A stretch of DNA of 15,481 bases from Eubacteriales bacterium (GTDB taxonomy: Bacteria > Bacillota_A > Clostridia > Christensenellales > Aristaeellaceae): positions 1,015-16,495 of the forward strand of contig JAUMYC010000031.1 of assembly GCA_030528845.1 (NCBI GenBank). Reading direction: 5' to 3'. Shown here piece by piece: positions 7,015 to 13,382 of the stretch. The notes below the pieces were generated by a model, which saw only the letters and a program-made list of their open reading frames with translations, had not been told where the DNA came from and searched no databases. Each line of letters starts with the position of its first letter. The first letter of the stretch is position 1. The position numbers and the translations under genes were made by a program.

Positions 7015-7569
7015 CTACTGTTCCATCTGCCTGCCGACGATACCCGCGGTCGTCTCCGCGACCTTCAGGTCCGTCTCGCACATGCGCGCGCCCGGCTCTC
7101 TGCTCAGCAGGATCAGCGAGCCGATGACGTCGCCGTCCGAGAGGATGGGCACGACGATCTGCGCGCTGTATGCGGAGGCGTCGTCCTCCGGCGTCACGCC
7201 GACCATGCGCGCGCCGTCCGCCGCGCAGAGGCGCACGGGCTGGCGCTGCGCGATGATCCGCTCGATCTCCGCGCCGATGGGCTTGTCCGCCAGATCCTTA
7301 CGCGAGGTGCCCGAGCAGGAGACGATCATGTCGCGGTCGGTGATGATCACGACATGCCCCAGCGAGCGATAGAGCGAATCGGTATAATCCCTTGCGATGG
7401 CGGCGATCTCGCCGATGGGCGAGTATTTCTTCAGCACGACCTCGCCGTCGTGGTCGGTATAGATCTCAAGCGGGTCGCCCTCGCGGATGCGCAGGGTGCG
7501 CCTGATCTCCTTCGGGATGACGACCCTGCCCAGCTCGTCTATGCGCCGCACGATTCCGGTTGCCTTCAT
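7015..7569 (-). CDS. spoVT: stage V sporulation protein T, AbrB/GAF regulator
   Basis: 184 residues. N-terminal AbrB swapped-hairpin DNA-binding domain (1-50): MKATGIVRRIDELGRVVIPKEIRRTLRIREGD is nearly the textbook SpoVT sequence. C-terminal GAF-like domain (about 60-180) beginning IGEIAAIARDYTDSLY and ending ETTAGIVGRQMEQ. In Bacillus SpoVT acts in the forespore as a tetramer, switching sigma-G genes on or off; the GAF ligand is unknown. The ATG at 7569 has a G6 Shine-Dalgarno about 10 bases upstream. It is monocistronic here, between its sigma-G-type promoter (7610-7638) and a strong terminator (6961-7010). Its place ahead of mazG matches the spoVT-yabM-yabN-yabO order of Bacillus, without yabM. 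It is the best evidence that the host makes endospores. Confidence 0.96.
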   Translation of the reverse strand: MKATGIVRRIDELGRVVIPKEIRRTLRIREGDPLEIYTDHDGEVVLKKYSPIGEIAAIARDYTDSLYRSLGHVVIITDRDMIVSCSGTSRKDLADKPIGAEIERIIAQRQPVRLCAADGARMVGVTPEDDASAYSAQIVVPILSDGDVIGSLILLSREPGARMCETDLKVAETTAGIVGRQMEQ

Positions 7570-7609
7570 TTCTGGATCCCCCCTGTGAACTACGTTTGCG
7601 TTGCCCTGT

Positions 7610-7638
7610 TAGTATCCGCGCGGCGGGAGAGCTTATGC
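7610..7638 (-). promoter_or_regulatory. sigma-G-type promoter of spoVT
   Basis: On the - strand GCATA (7638-7634), 17 bases, then GATACTA (7616-7610). The sigma-G consensus is GHATR, 17-18 bases, CATNHTA; every -35 base and six of seven -10 bases match. Expected start near 7603, leader about 34 bases. Bacillus spoVT is sigma-G dependent, so this fits the biology. A sigma-F reading (GGATACTAAC) fits less well. Confidence 0.7.
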
Positions 7639-7652
7639 AAATTTTTCTCAGG

Positions 7653-7783
7653 TGCTTTTTCCCATGCGAGCGCGATTGCTTCGGCGTGCTTTTGCAAACG
7701 GAAGGATCCGCCACCGCCGCGCGTTTTCTTCCGCATGCTTTTAGCAAACGGAGGGACCGCCCTCGTCGCGCGTTTTCTTCCGC
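7653..7783. repeat. imperfect tandem repeat, period about 49 bp
   Basis: Two copies, 7687-7734 and 7736-7783, share the start TGCTTTT, the middle GCAAACGGA and the last 17 bases GCGCGTTTTCTTCCGC plus context, with small indels between. A shorter decayed copy (7653-7686) precedes them with the same TGCTTTT start and a GCGCGATTGCTTCGGCG end. They lie directly upstream of the spoVT -35. No open frame with family likeness runs through them. The remaining gene-free DNA (7784-7897) holds a 14-bp GC palindrome at 7783-7796 and nothing else I can name. Confidence 0.75.
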
Positions 7784-7897
7784 GCCTGCGCAGGCGGCCG
7801 GGCGGGCCTGACGAACAAAAGCTGCACGGGGGGCATGATGAACAAAACGCAGTCCATCTATCCCGCGCGCGTCTGCGCGGCTTGACGAGCGCGCGGT

Positions 7898-8473
7898 CTA
7901 TTTCTCCCGCTCCTGCGCGAGCGACCATGCGCGCGGGAAAAAGCGCGCATAGAAAAGAGCGTCCGGCGAATCGGGCGCGCGCAGGAGCCCCTCGCGGCAG
8001 ATCTGCTGCGCAAGATGCTCGTCGAGCTGCGTGCGAAAATCGTCGTCAGCCTGCGTGACGCGCACGACGCCTTCGCGCACATAAAGCATGATGCGCTCGT
8101 ATACGTCCGGGATGAATTCCGCCTTGGCGACAGGCGCTTCCCGCATGCACGCCCACATATCCTCCCGGTTTGCGACCGGGCGCATGTCATCGGTCTTTTC
8201 GATCCGATACAGATAGCCGGACACGCCTTGATAGAAGGCGCGCAGCTGGCCGGGGAACTGCTCCTGATACTGCACGACGCCGTCTTTCAGGGCGCAGGTG
8301 ACGTGTTTGCGCGGCGTGAGGTTGTGCGTCCCGTCCCAGATGTAAAACAGGGAATACGCCGCTGAACCGGAAAGGTAGATCACCTTTGTGTCGGGCGAGC
8401 CGTGCAGAGGGGAGACGGGCCGAAGGCGGGCGATCCCGCTCTCCTGCGAGCCGTGATAGACATACTGCGTCAT
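7898..8473 (-). CDS. uncharacterised protein, possibly with an ADP-ribosyltransferase-like fold
   Basis: 191 residues, cytosolic, no signal peptide or membrane segment. I do not recognise a named family with certainty. The N-terminus VYHGSQESGIARLRPVSPLHG (5-25) followed by KVIYLSGSAAYSLFYIWD (30-47) recalls ART/PARP-like proteins, where a His before Gly (His7) and a Tyr in a YL strand (Tyr33) hold NAD, but I cannot place the third catalytic Glu. The rest is mixed helix and strand, with SGYLYRIEKTDDM (85-97) and a charged C-terminal helix. The ATG at 8473 overlaps the NUDIX stop (ATGA) and GGAG lies six bases upstream, so the pair is co-translated. A start at ATG 8485 is the alternative. Function unknown; a link to NAD or ADP-ribose chemistry is a guess from motif and partner. 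Confidence 0.8.
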   Translation of the reverse strand: MTQYVYHGSQESGIARLRPVSPLHGSPDTKVIYLSGSAAYSLFYIWDGTHNLTPRKHVTCALKDGVVQYQEQFPGQLRAFYQGVSGYLYRIEKTDDMRPVANREDMWACMREAPVAKAEFIPDVYERIMLYVREGVVRVTQADDDFRTQLDEHLAQQICREGLLRAPDSPDALFYARFFPRAWSLAQEREK

Positions 8474-8949
8474 ACTTCGCTCCATTCGTTTATCTCCGTG
8501 CCGAGAAAAACTGCCCCTTCGCCGGAAAGCACTTCGGCAAGGCGCGTCTTCAGCGCGCGCGGGCAGAGCTCGGGCAGTTCCTTCACTGCCTCCAGCGGCA
8601 CCCACTCGCTCCCTTCCATGCAATAATCCTTTTCGGTGGGCGAGGCCTCTTCGGAGACGACCTCGGCGAGGAAAATGTGCAGCATGCGGTGGGAATAGTC
8701 CGGATAGCGCCGCTGCAGCTCCGGGTCAGCGTAGATCTCCTCGCTGAGCGCGGCGAAGCGCAGCACGCGCACGCGCAGACCCGTCTCCTCGAGCACCTCG
8801 CGCACGACGGCCTCCTCGAGGGGCTCGTGCTGCTTCTGCCCGCCGCCGGGCAGATCGTAATAGACGCGGCCGTCGGCGTGGCGGCAGCGGTTGAGCAGAA
8901 TGCGGCCCTCGCGCACGATCAGCGCCTTGGCTCCGCTTCGGACAGACAT
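8470..8949 (-). CDS. NUDIX hydrolase
   Basis: 159 residues. The Nudix box is complete: G-x5-E-x7-REVLEETGL, from GGGQKQHEPLEEAVV onward (about residues 50-72), giving the metal-binding REUxEE helix. The first strand GAKALIVREGRILLNRCRHADGRVYYDLPGGG is of the ADP-ribose/general NDP-X pyrophosphatase kind, and HRMLHIFLAEVV is a typical later strand. The substrate cannot be told from sequence alone. Start ATG 8949 has AGGAG six bases upstream; the frame continues to 8994 but that would run into the -10. First gene of a two-gene operon with a consensus-like promoter. Confidence 0.93.
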   Translation of the reverse strand: MSVRSGAKALIVREGRILLNRCRHADGRVYYDLPGGGQKQHEPLEEAVVREVLEETGLRVRVLRFAALSEEIYADPELQRRYPDYSHRMLHIFLAEVVSEEASPTEKDYCMEGSEWVPLEAVKELPELCPRALKTRLAEVLSGEGAVFLGTEINEWSEV

Positions 8950-8992
8950 GGTGTTCTCCTCTCCCTTCCCGTACAAAAATATCCCTCTTTTC

Positions 8993-9022
8993 ATTATAGC
9001 AGCGGCCTCTCCCGCGCGTCAA
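8993..9022 (-). promoter_or_regulatory. sigma-A promoter of the NUDIX operon
   Basis: On the - strand TTGACG (9022-9017), 18 bases, TATAAT (8998-8993). Leader about 40 bases to the ATG at 8949. Divergent from the nagA promoter, whose -35 begins about 40 bases away. Confidence 0.85.
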
Positions 9023-9060
9023 TGCGAGCCGACGGGGGTATAAAAATGAGCGTAGGGTGA

Positions 9061-9089
9061 TTGAAATACACCTCTGCGGCTGATATAAT
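9061..9089 (+). promoter_or_regulatory. sigma-A promoter of nagA-ROK
   Basis: TTGAAA at 9061-9066, 17 bases, TATAAT at 9084-9089, with TGA just before the -10 (extended -10). Predicted start near 9096 and a leader of about 50 bases. GGTG and CACC flank the -35, a weak inverted repeat at about 9056-9072. Confidence 0.88.
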
Positions 9090-9145
9090 AGAATCAACTA
9101 CATATGGGCGGTTGCGCCTGTACATAGCGAAAGGGGTACTGCTGC

Positions 9146-10300
9146 GTGAAAGCGATTATCAACGGTAAGATCGTCATGCCCGATTGCCTGATCGAAGGCA
9201 AGGCTCTGCTCTTTGACAAAAAGATCGCCGGCGTCTGCGACGTCGAGGCGGTCATCAACGACGCGACCATCGAAAAGATCGACGCGAAGGGCAATTACGT
9301 CGCCCCCGGTCTGGTCGACATGCATATCCACGGCTACCTGGGCGAGGACGCCTCCGACGGCAGCGCCGACGGCATCCGCAAAATGGGCGAAGGCGTCGTG
9401 AAAAACGGCGTCACCTCCTGGCTGCCCACCACCATGACCGTCTCCTACGAAGAGCTCGAAAAGGTCTTCGTGATGATGCGCGAGCTGCGCGCGGAGAGCG
9501 AACAGGAAGATTATAAGGGCGCGCAGATTTTGGGCATCAACGCCGAAGGCCCGTTCATCAACCCCTCCAAGAAGGGCGCGCAGGCCGGCGAACATATCAA
9601 GCCCGCCGACGCGGCGTTCCTGAAAAAATACGCCGACGTCATCCGCGTGTTCACCATCGCTCCGGAAATGCCCGGCAACCTCGAAGTCATCGAGGAGATC
9701 CGCCGCGACACCGACCTGCAGATCTCCATGGGCCACACCGGCGCCACCTATGAGCAGGCCATGGAAGGCATCGCCAAGGGCGTGGGCCACACCACCCACC
9801 TCTTCAACGCCATGACTCCCCTCGCCCACCGCGATCCCGGCGTCGTCGCCGCGGCTCTGGGCAGCAAGAACGTCTCCACCGAGCTCATCGCCGACACCTT
9901 CCACGTGCATCCGGGCCTGTTCCAGCTCGTGGCCGAGATCAAGGGCAACAAGCTCGTGCTCATCACCGACTGCACCCGCGCCGGCGGCCTGCCGGACGGC
10001 GAGTACACCCTCGGCGGTCAGCCCATCTTCGTCAAGGGCATCGAATGCCGCCTGGCCGACGGCACCATCGCCGGCTCCGTGCTCAAGCTCAACAACGCCG
10101 TGGGCAATGTGCTGCGCAACACCACCCTGCCCGTGTGGCAGGTCGTGCGCATGGCCAGCCTGAACCCGGCCGAGGCCATCGGCGCGGACAAGGAAAAGGG
10201 CTCCCTCTGCCCGGGCAAGGACGCCGACGTCATCATCGCCGACGCCGACTTCAATATCCTCGCCACCTACATCGGCGGCAGCTGCAAGTACACCGCCTGA
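9146..10300 (+). CDS. nagA: N-acetylglucosamine-6-phosphate deacetylase
   Basis: 384 residues. Cytosolic amidohydrolase that removes acetate from GlcNAc-6-P to give glucosamine-6-P, feeding glycolysis through NagB or cell-wall synthesis. Metal and catalytic residues are visible: His60 and His62 in VDMHIHGYLGED, Glu134 in NAEGPF, His197 in SMGHTGAT, His218 in GHTTHLFNAMTP, and the general acid/base Asp275 in LITDCTRAGGLPDGEY. GKDADVIIAD closes the small beta-sandwich domain. Start is GTG 9146 with AAAGGGG ten bases upstream. Followed after 48 bases by a ROK-family gene in the same operon; no nagB is in the window. Codons are strongly biased to GCC, GGC, ATC and AAG compared with flanking genes, which suggests high expression. 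A 15-base cre-like sequence covers the start codon. Confidence 0.96.
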   Translation: MKAIINGKIVMPDCLIEGKALLFDKKIAGVCDVEAVINDATIEKIDAKGNYVAPGLVDMHIHGYLGEDASDGSADGIRKMGEGVVKNGVTSWLPTTMTVSYEELEKVFVMMRELRAESEQEDYKGAQILGINAEGPFINPSKKGAQAGEHIKPADAAFLKKYADVIRVFTIAPEMPGNLEVIEEIRRDTDLQISMGHTGATYEQAMEGIAKGVGHTTHLFNAMTPLAHRDPGVVAAALGSKNVSTELIADTFHVHPGLFQLVAEIKGNKLVLITDCTRAGGLPDGEYTLGGQPIFVKGIECRLADGTIAGSVLKLNNAVGNVLRNTTLPVWQVVRMASLNPAEAIGADKEKGSLCPGKDADVIIADADFNILATYIGGSCKYTA

Positions 10301-10348
10301 AAACGTCCCGTATACGAACAAACGAACGATTCGGAAGGAGAATGCGCC

Positions 10349-11737
10349 ATGTTCAACGTATCTCTGAAGGTCCCCGCCGTATGCGAACCCGCCTATCAGC
10401 CCATGGAGCTCGTCCTGCGCGCCTATGAGGCCGAAGTTGCCGCGAGCGAAAATCAGGAAATCGTCGTCGCCATCGTGCGCAACCAGGGCTACACCTCCAC
10501 CATGAAGCTCAAGATCTTCAAGGACGGCACCAACGACGAAAAGAACTTCGCCGTGCTCGACCGCGTCGTCAAGACTCTGCTTTGGGCCCGCGGCGGCTAT
10601 AAGATCGTCATCTGCGGCTCTGCGCCGGTCTACGAATATTTCAAAAAGACCTACGATTTCGGCGGCACGCGCGATTTCGATCGCGGCTTCATGGCCCGCG
10701 TCTACGAGCGCCCGTTCGAAGTGGAATACATCGCCGATCTCGCCGACGCGCCCGCCGACAAGGAGAGCTCCTCCACCGTCGGCCGCCATCTGGAAGGCTG
10801 CCGCATCGGCTTTGACGCCGGCGGATCCGACCGCAAGGTCAGCGCCGTGATCGACGGCGAGACTGTCTACAGCGAAGAGGTCATCTGGTTCCCCAAGACC
10901 GCGACCGACCCGAACTATCAGTATCAGGGCATCCTCGAATCCATGAAGACTGCGGCCAGCTATATGCCGCGCGTGGACGCCATCGGCGTTTCCTCCGCCG
11001 GCGTCTATATCGACAACCGCATCATGGTCGCCTCCCTCTTCCTCAAGCTTTCCGACGAGGATTTCGAAAAGCACGCCAAGAACATGTACATCAACGTGGC
11101 TAAGGAGATCGGCGAGAACATCCCGATCGAAGTGGCCAACGACGGCGACGTCACCGCGCTCGCCGGCGCGATGGACCTCAACGACAACGGCGTTCTGGGC
11201 ATCGCCATGGGCACCAGCGAGGCCGGCGGCTATGTCGATATGGCCGGCAACATCACCGGCTGGCTCAACGAGCTCGCCTTCGCTCCGGTCGATTTCAACA
11301 CCGGCGCCATGGTGGACGAATGGTCCGGCGATTACGGCTGCGGCGTGAAGTACTTCTCGCAGGACGGCGTGATCAAGCTCGCTCCCGCTGCCGGCATCGA
11401 GCTGGACAAGGAGCTGAGCCTGGCCGAGCAGCTCAAGGTCGTGCAGAAGCTCATGGCCGAGGGCGACAAGCGCGCCCCGGGCATCTACGAGACCATCGGC
11501 GTATACTTCGGCTACACTCTGGCCTATTATGCCCGCTTCTACGACATCAAGCACGTGCTCATCATGGGCCGCGTCACCTCCGGCGAGGGCGGCGCTCTGC
11601 TGCTGGCCAAGGCGCAGGAAGTTCTGGACACCGAATTCCCGGAACTGGCCGCCAAGATGCAGCTGCACATCCCGGACGAGTCCTCCCGCCGCGTCGGCCA
11701 GTCCGTCGCCGCCGCGTCCCTTCCGGAGCTGCACTGA
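10349..11737 (+). CDS. ROK-family sugar-kinase-like protein with N-terminal extension
   Basis: 462 residues, well above the usual ROK kinase length of about 300. Residues 1-148 form an extra domain (RNQGYTSTMKLKIFKDG, LLWARGGYKIVICG, FDRGFMARVYERPFEVEYI) of unknown role. From 151 the actin-like ROK fold starts: phosphate-1 loop GFDAGGSDRKVSAVIDG (154-170), GVSSAGVYIDN, VANDGDVTALAGAM with the likely catalytic Asp265, and the phosphate-2 loop GIAMGTSEAGGY (284-295). The zinc-binding CxCGxxGCxE cluster of classic ROK kinases is missing; in its place is VDEWSGDYGCGVKYFSQDG (322-340). ATG 10349 has AAGGAG eight bases upstream. It shares the nagA promoter and ends in a strong terminator. It could phosphorylate GlcNAc or a related sugar, or only sense one; the sequence does not decide. 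Confidence 0.85.
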   Translation: MFNVSLKVPAVCEPAYQPMELVLRAYEAEVAASENQEIVVAIVRNQGYTSTMKLKIFKDGTNDEKNFAVLDRVVKTLLWARGGYKIVICGSAPVYEYFKKTYDFGGTRDFDRGFMARVYERPFEVEYIADLADAPADKESSSTVGRHLEGCRIGFDAGGSDRKVSAVIDGETVYSEEVIWFPKTATDPNYQYQGILESMKTAASYMPRVDAIGVSSAGVYIDNRIMVASLFLKLSDEDFEKHAKNMYINVAKEIGENIPIEVANDGDVTALAGAMDLNDNGVLGIAMGTSEAGGYVDMAGNITGWLNELAFAPVDFNTGAMVDEWSGDYGCGVKYFSQDGVIKLAPAAGIELDKELSLAEQLKVVQKLMAEGDKRAPGIYETIGVYFGYTLAYYARFYDIKHVLIMGRVTSGEGGALLLAKAQEVLDTEFPELAAKMQLHIPDESSRRVGQSVAAASLPELH

Positions 11738-11756
11738 TCCCTTCCGCATCCTTCAC

Positions 11757-11794
11757 ACGGGAGCGCCCCCAAGCGGGGCGCTCCCGTTCTTTTT
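11757..11794 (+). terminator. terminator of the nagA-ROK operon
   Basis: ACGGGAGCGCCCC (11757-11769) and GGGGCGCTCCCGT (11775-11787) form a perfect 13-bp stem with a five-base loop, followed by TCTTTTT. It begins 20 bases after the ROK stop. Confidence 0.95.
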
Positions 11795-11807
11795 CCGGCG
11801 CAAAGAA

Positions 11808-11869
11808 GCGGCGGGCCTTCCCTTTTTTCGGAAAGCCCGCCGCCCTGTTTGTTTTTTGTTTTCTTTTTC
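11808..11869. terminator. second hairpin between the convergent operons
   Basis: GCGGCGGGC (11808-11816) pairs with GCCCGCCGC (11835-11843), with an inner TTCC/GGAA stem after one mismatch. A long T-rich tail (11846-11869) follows on the + strand, making it a back-up terminator for nagA-ROK. On the - strand the tail is TTCTTTG, so it can also end the 107-residue gene's transcript. Confidence 0.85.
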
Positions 11870-12191
11870 ATTCGCCCGCTTCGTTCAAATGCTGAAAGCC
11901 CTTATGGCAGGCGATCCGCCCGCTGCATTCCTGCAGCCAGCGGTCGGCGCTGGCGTGCTTGACGGCGCAGCGGTTGAGGATATAGGTGTCGGTCTTGTTC
12001 AGATAATGCTGCGCCTCGCGCGTGGAAACGCGGATGAGCAGCTTTCTGCGCAGAAACTCGGTGGGCAGGGGGCGAAACGCGTCTGCGTCATGCCCGGCTG
12101 CGGCGAGAGCCCGCAGCATGGACCACTTCGTCCACTGCGTCATTTTCTTTTCTTCCGAAGGGATCGCGGCGTGCATTTCGTGCATCTGCAT
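11868..12191 (-). CDS. small protein of unknown function
   Basis: 107 residues, basic, soluble; I do not recognise it. It contains three Cys (75, 89, 95) and nearby His (79, 96) in RCAVKHASADRWLQECSGRIACHK, which could bind a metal, and a Trp-rich amphipathic stretch MTQWTKWSMLRALAAAG (17-33). ATG 12191 has AAAGGAG ten bases upstream; ATG 12143 (Met17) is a possible shorter start. It lies 36 bases after the ROK regulator and probably shares its transcript, so it may serve the same regulon. It ends in the T-rich side of the hairpin at 11808-11843. Confidence 0.65.
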   Translation of the reverse strand: MQMHEMHAAIPSEEKKMTQWTKWSMLRALAAAGHDADAFRPLPTEFLRRKLLIRVSTREAQHYLNKTDTYILNRCAVKHASADRWLQECSGRIACHKGFQHLNEAGE

Positions 12192-12227
12192 GGCGGCGGA
12201 GCTCCTTTCCTTTTGTATATGGTCAGA

Positions 12228-13187
12228 TCAGGCGATGCCCAGACGCGCGCGCATCTGCATATCCAGCCCCTGCCAGTAGTCCTCGTTCCAGGCGTTGGAA
12301 ACGTGGATCTCCGGCACAAAATCCGGCGCGAGCTGCATCTCCAGCAGCTTGCGGATGGCCAGCGGGTCGCACGGGGCTTCGCCTTCGGGCGTGTAAATGA
12401 CGATCTTATCCGGATCCAGCGTCACGGCATACACGCCGGCGGTGAACGCATTATAATAGGAAGGGTCGTGATCCACGGACCATCGGTTGGCGTTCTTGAG
12501 CGGGCGGAACATGTCGATCTCTCCGGGCAGGCCGTTGCGGCCATGCCACACGCGCCCGTCGATCACCAGCCCGACGCCCTGCTTATACAGGCACACGATG
12601 CAGCCTCGCTGCAGGCCGCTCTGCTTCCAGCAGGCCAGCGCAGCGGTGTTCACGTCGTTTTCCATGATGAACGGCAGCTCTGTGATCTGCCGGATATGCC
12701 CGGGCATGTCCAGCCCGACCAGCGGCGAGCGCTGCATGCTGCGCTGCACGCGGTTGTTCGAAACGAGGGCGCTGATGCCCATGCAGGCGCCGCGCAGATT
12801 CGGCCTGCGCGTGCGGATCTGCGCGATGAGGCTGTCCAGATGCTCCAGTGCGCAGGTCTCCGCCTCGAATTCGCCGTCCTCCAGACATTCGCCCGCATAA
12901 TCGCGCACCTGATAGCGATAATGGCTGTATTCCGCGCGCAGGAGCAGATAGGAAAGATAGGCCGGGTTGATCTCGTAGACCATCGCGCAGCGGCCCCCCG
13001 TGGAGGCGCAGCAGCCCACTTCCTTCATCTCGCCGCACTCGACCAGATCGCCGATGAGCTTGGCCGCCGTGGGGATGCTCATCTCCGTCTCCCGCGCCGC
13101 GTCCGCCACGCGCACCTGACGGTTGCACAGCATGTATTCGCGCATGCGGCTCAGGTTCATGTCGCGGATCGTCCCGCAGGTCGCCAT
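12228..13187 (-). CDS. ROK-family transcriptional regulator (NagC/XylR type)
   Basis: 319 residues. Winged helix-turn-helix at 10-60 (NLSRMREYML...VRVADAARETEMSIPTAAKLIGDLVECGEMKEVG), then the typical linker ASTGGRCAMVYEINP, then a ROK sugar-sensing domain with MENDVNTAALACW (175-187) and GVGLVIDGRVWHGRNGLPGEI (204-224). The usual GEIGH is GEIDM and the CxCGxxGCxE zinc cluster is absent, so it should bind sugar without zinc and is unlikely to be a kinase. Start ATG 13187 has GGAGG nine bases upstream. Divergent from the MFS gene and convergent with nagA-ROK, it most likely represses one or both of these operons and perhaps itself. The inducer is unknown, GlcNAc-6-P being one candidate through nagA. 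Confidence 0.9.
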   Translation of the reverse strand: MATCGTIRDMNLSRMREYMLCNRQVRVADAARETEMSIPTAAKLIGDLVECGEMKEVGCCASTGGRCAMVYEINPAYLSYLLLRAEYSHYRYQVRDYAGECLEDGEFEAETCALEHLDSLIAQIRTRRPNLRGACMGISALVSNNRVQRSMQRSPLVGLDMPGHIRQITELPFIMENDVNTAALACWKQSGLQRGCIVCLYKQGVGLVIDGRVWHGRNGLPGEIDMFRPLKNANRWSVDHDPSYYNAFTAGVYAVTLDPDKIVIYTPEGEAPCDPLAIRKLLEMQLAPDFVPEIHVSNAWNEDYWQGLDMQMRARLGIA

Positions 13188-13211
13188 ACCGCAACACCTC
13201 CCGACACTTTT

Positions 13212-13235
13212 CAAAACCCTTTTAAAAACCTTTTA
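13212..13235. repeat. helically phased AAAAGG-type repeats, candidate operator
   Basis: On the - strand AAAAGGTTTTT and AAAAGGGTTTT stand side by side, followed by GAAAAGTG, each about 11-12 bases apart (one helical turn). They lie between the predicted transcription start of the ROK regulator and its Shine-Dalgarno, where a self-repressing protein would bind. Low-complexity DNA is the alternative. Confidence 0.4.
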
Positions 13236-13236
13236 T

Positions 13237-13265
13237 ATATTACTCTCCTCGCCAAGGGCTGTCAA
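13237..13265 (-). promoter_or_regulatory. promoter of the ROK regulator
   Basis: On the - strand TTGACA (13265-13260), 17 bases, TAATAT (13242-13237). A perfect -35 and a 4-of-6 -10. The leader holds AAAAGG repeats at 13212-13235. Confidence 0.7.
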
Positions 13266-13310
13266 GTGCGCCCGGAAGCAAATTAATCCGCATTCGGGCT
13301 TTGCAGGAAC

Positions 13311-13339
13311 TTTACCTTTGCCCCCGGATATGGTACACT
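13311..13339 (+). promoter_or_regulatory. promoter of the MFS-CBM9 operon
   Basis: TTTACC at 13311-13316, 17 bases, TACACT at 13334-13339, with TGG just before it (extended -10). Start near 13346, leader about 37 bases. Divergent from the ROK regulator promoter about 50 bases away. Confidence 0.75.
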
Positions 13340-13382
13340 AAAAATACTGGGACAGCGGCATGGAAAGAAGTGTGAAAAAACG

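Noticed and set aside
7685..7705. cre-like words (TTGCAAACGG) in the tandem repeats
   Set aside because: One copy misses at a conserved Cre base and the other copy breaks the motif, so it is likely chance within the repeat.
7844..7894. Tiny + strand frame starting ATGATGAACAAAACG
   Set aside because: Only about 16 codons, and the G-rich run is too close to the ATG to act as a normal ribosome site.
9054..9073. GGTG/CACC inverted repeat around the nagA -35 as an operator
   Set aside because: Arms of only four bases; no second copy found upstream of the other sugar genes, so not enough to call.
9098..11749. Open frame of about 880 codons on the - strand across nagA and the ROK gene
   Set aside because: Antisense shadow of nagA and ROK: highly biased codons on the + strand leave the opposite frame free of stops. 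No start signal or domain.
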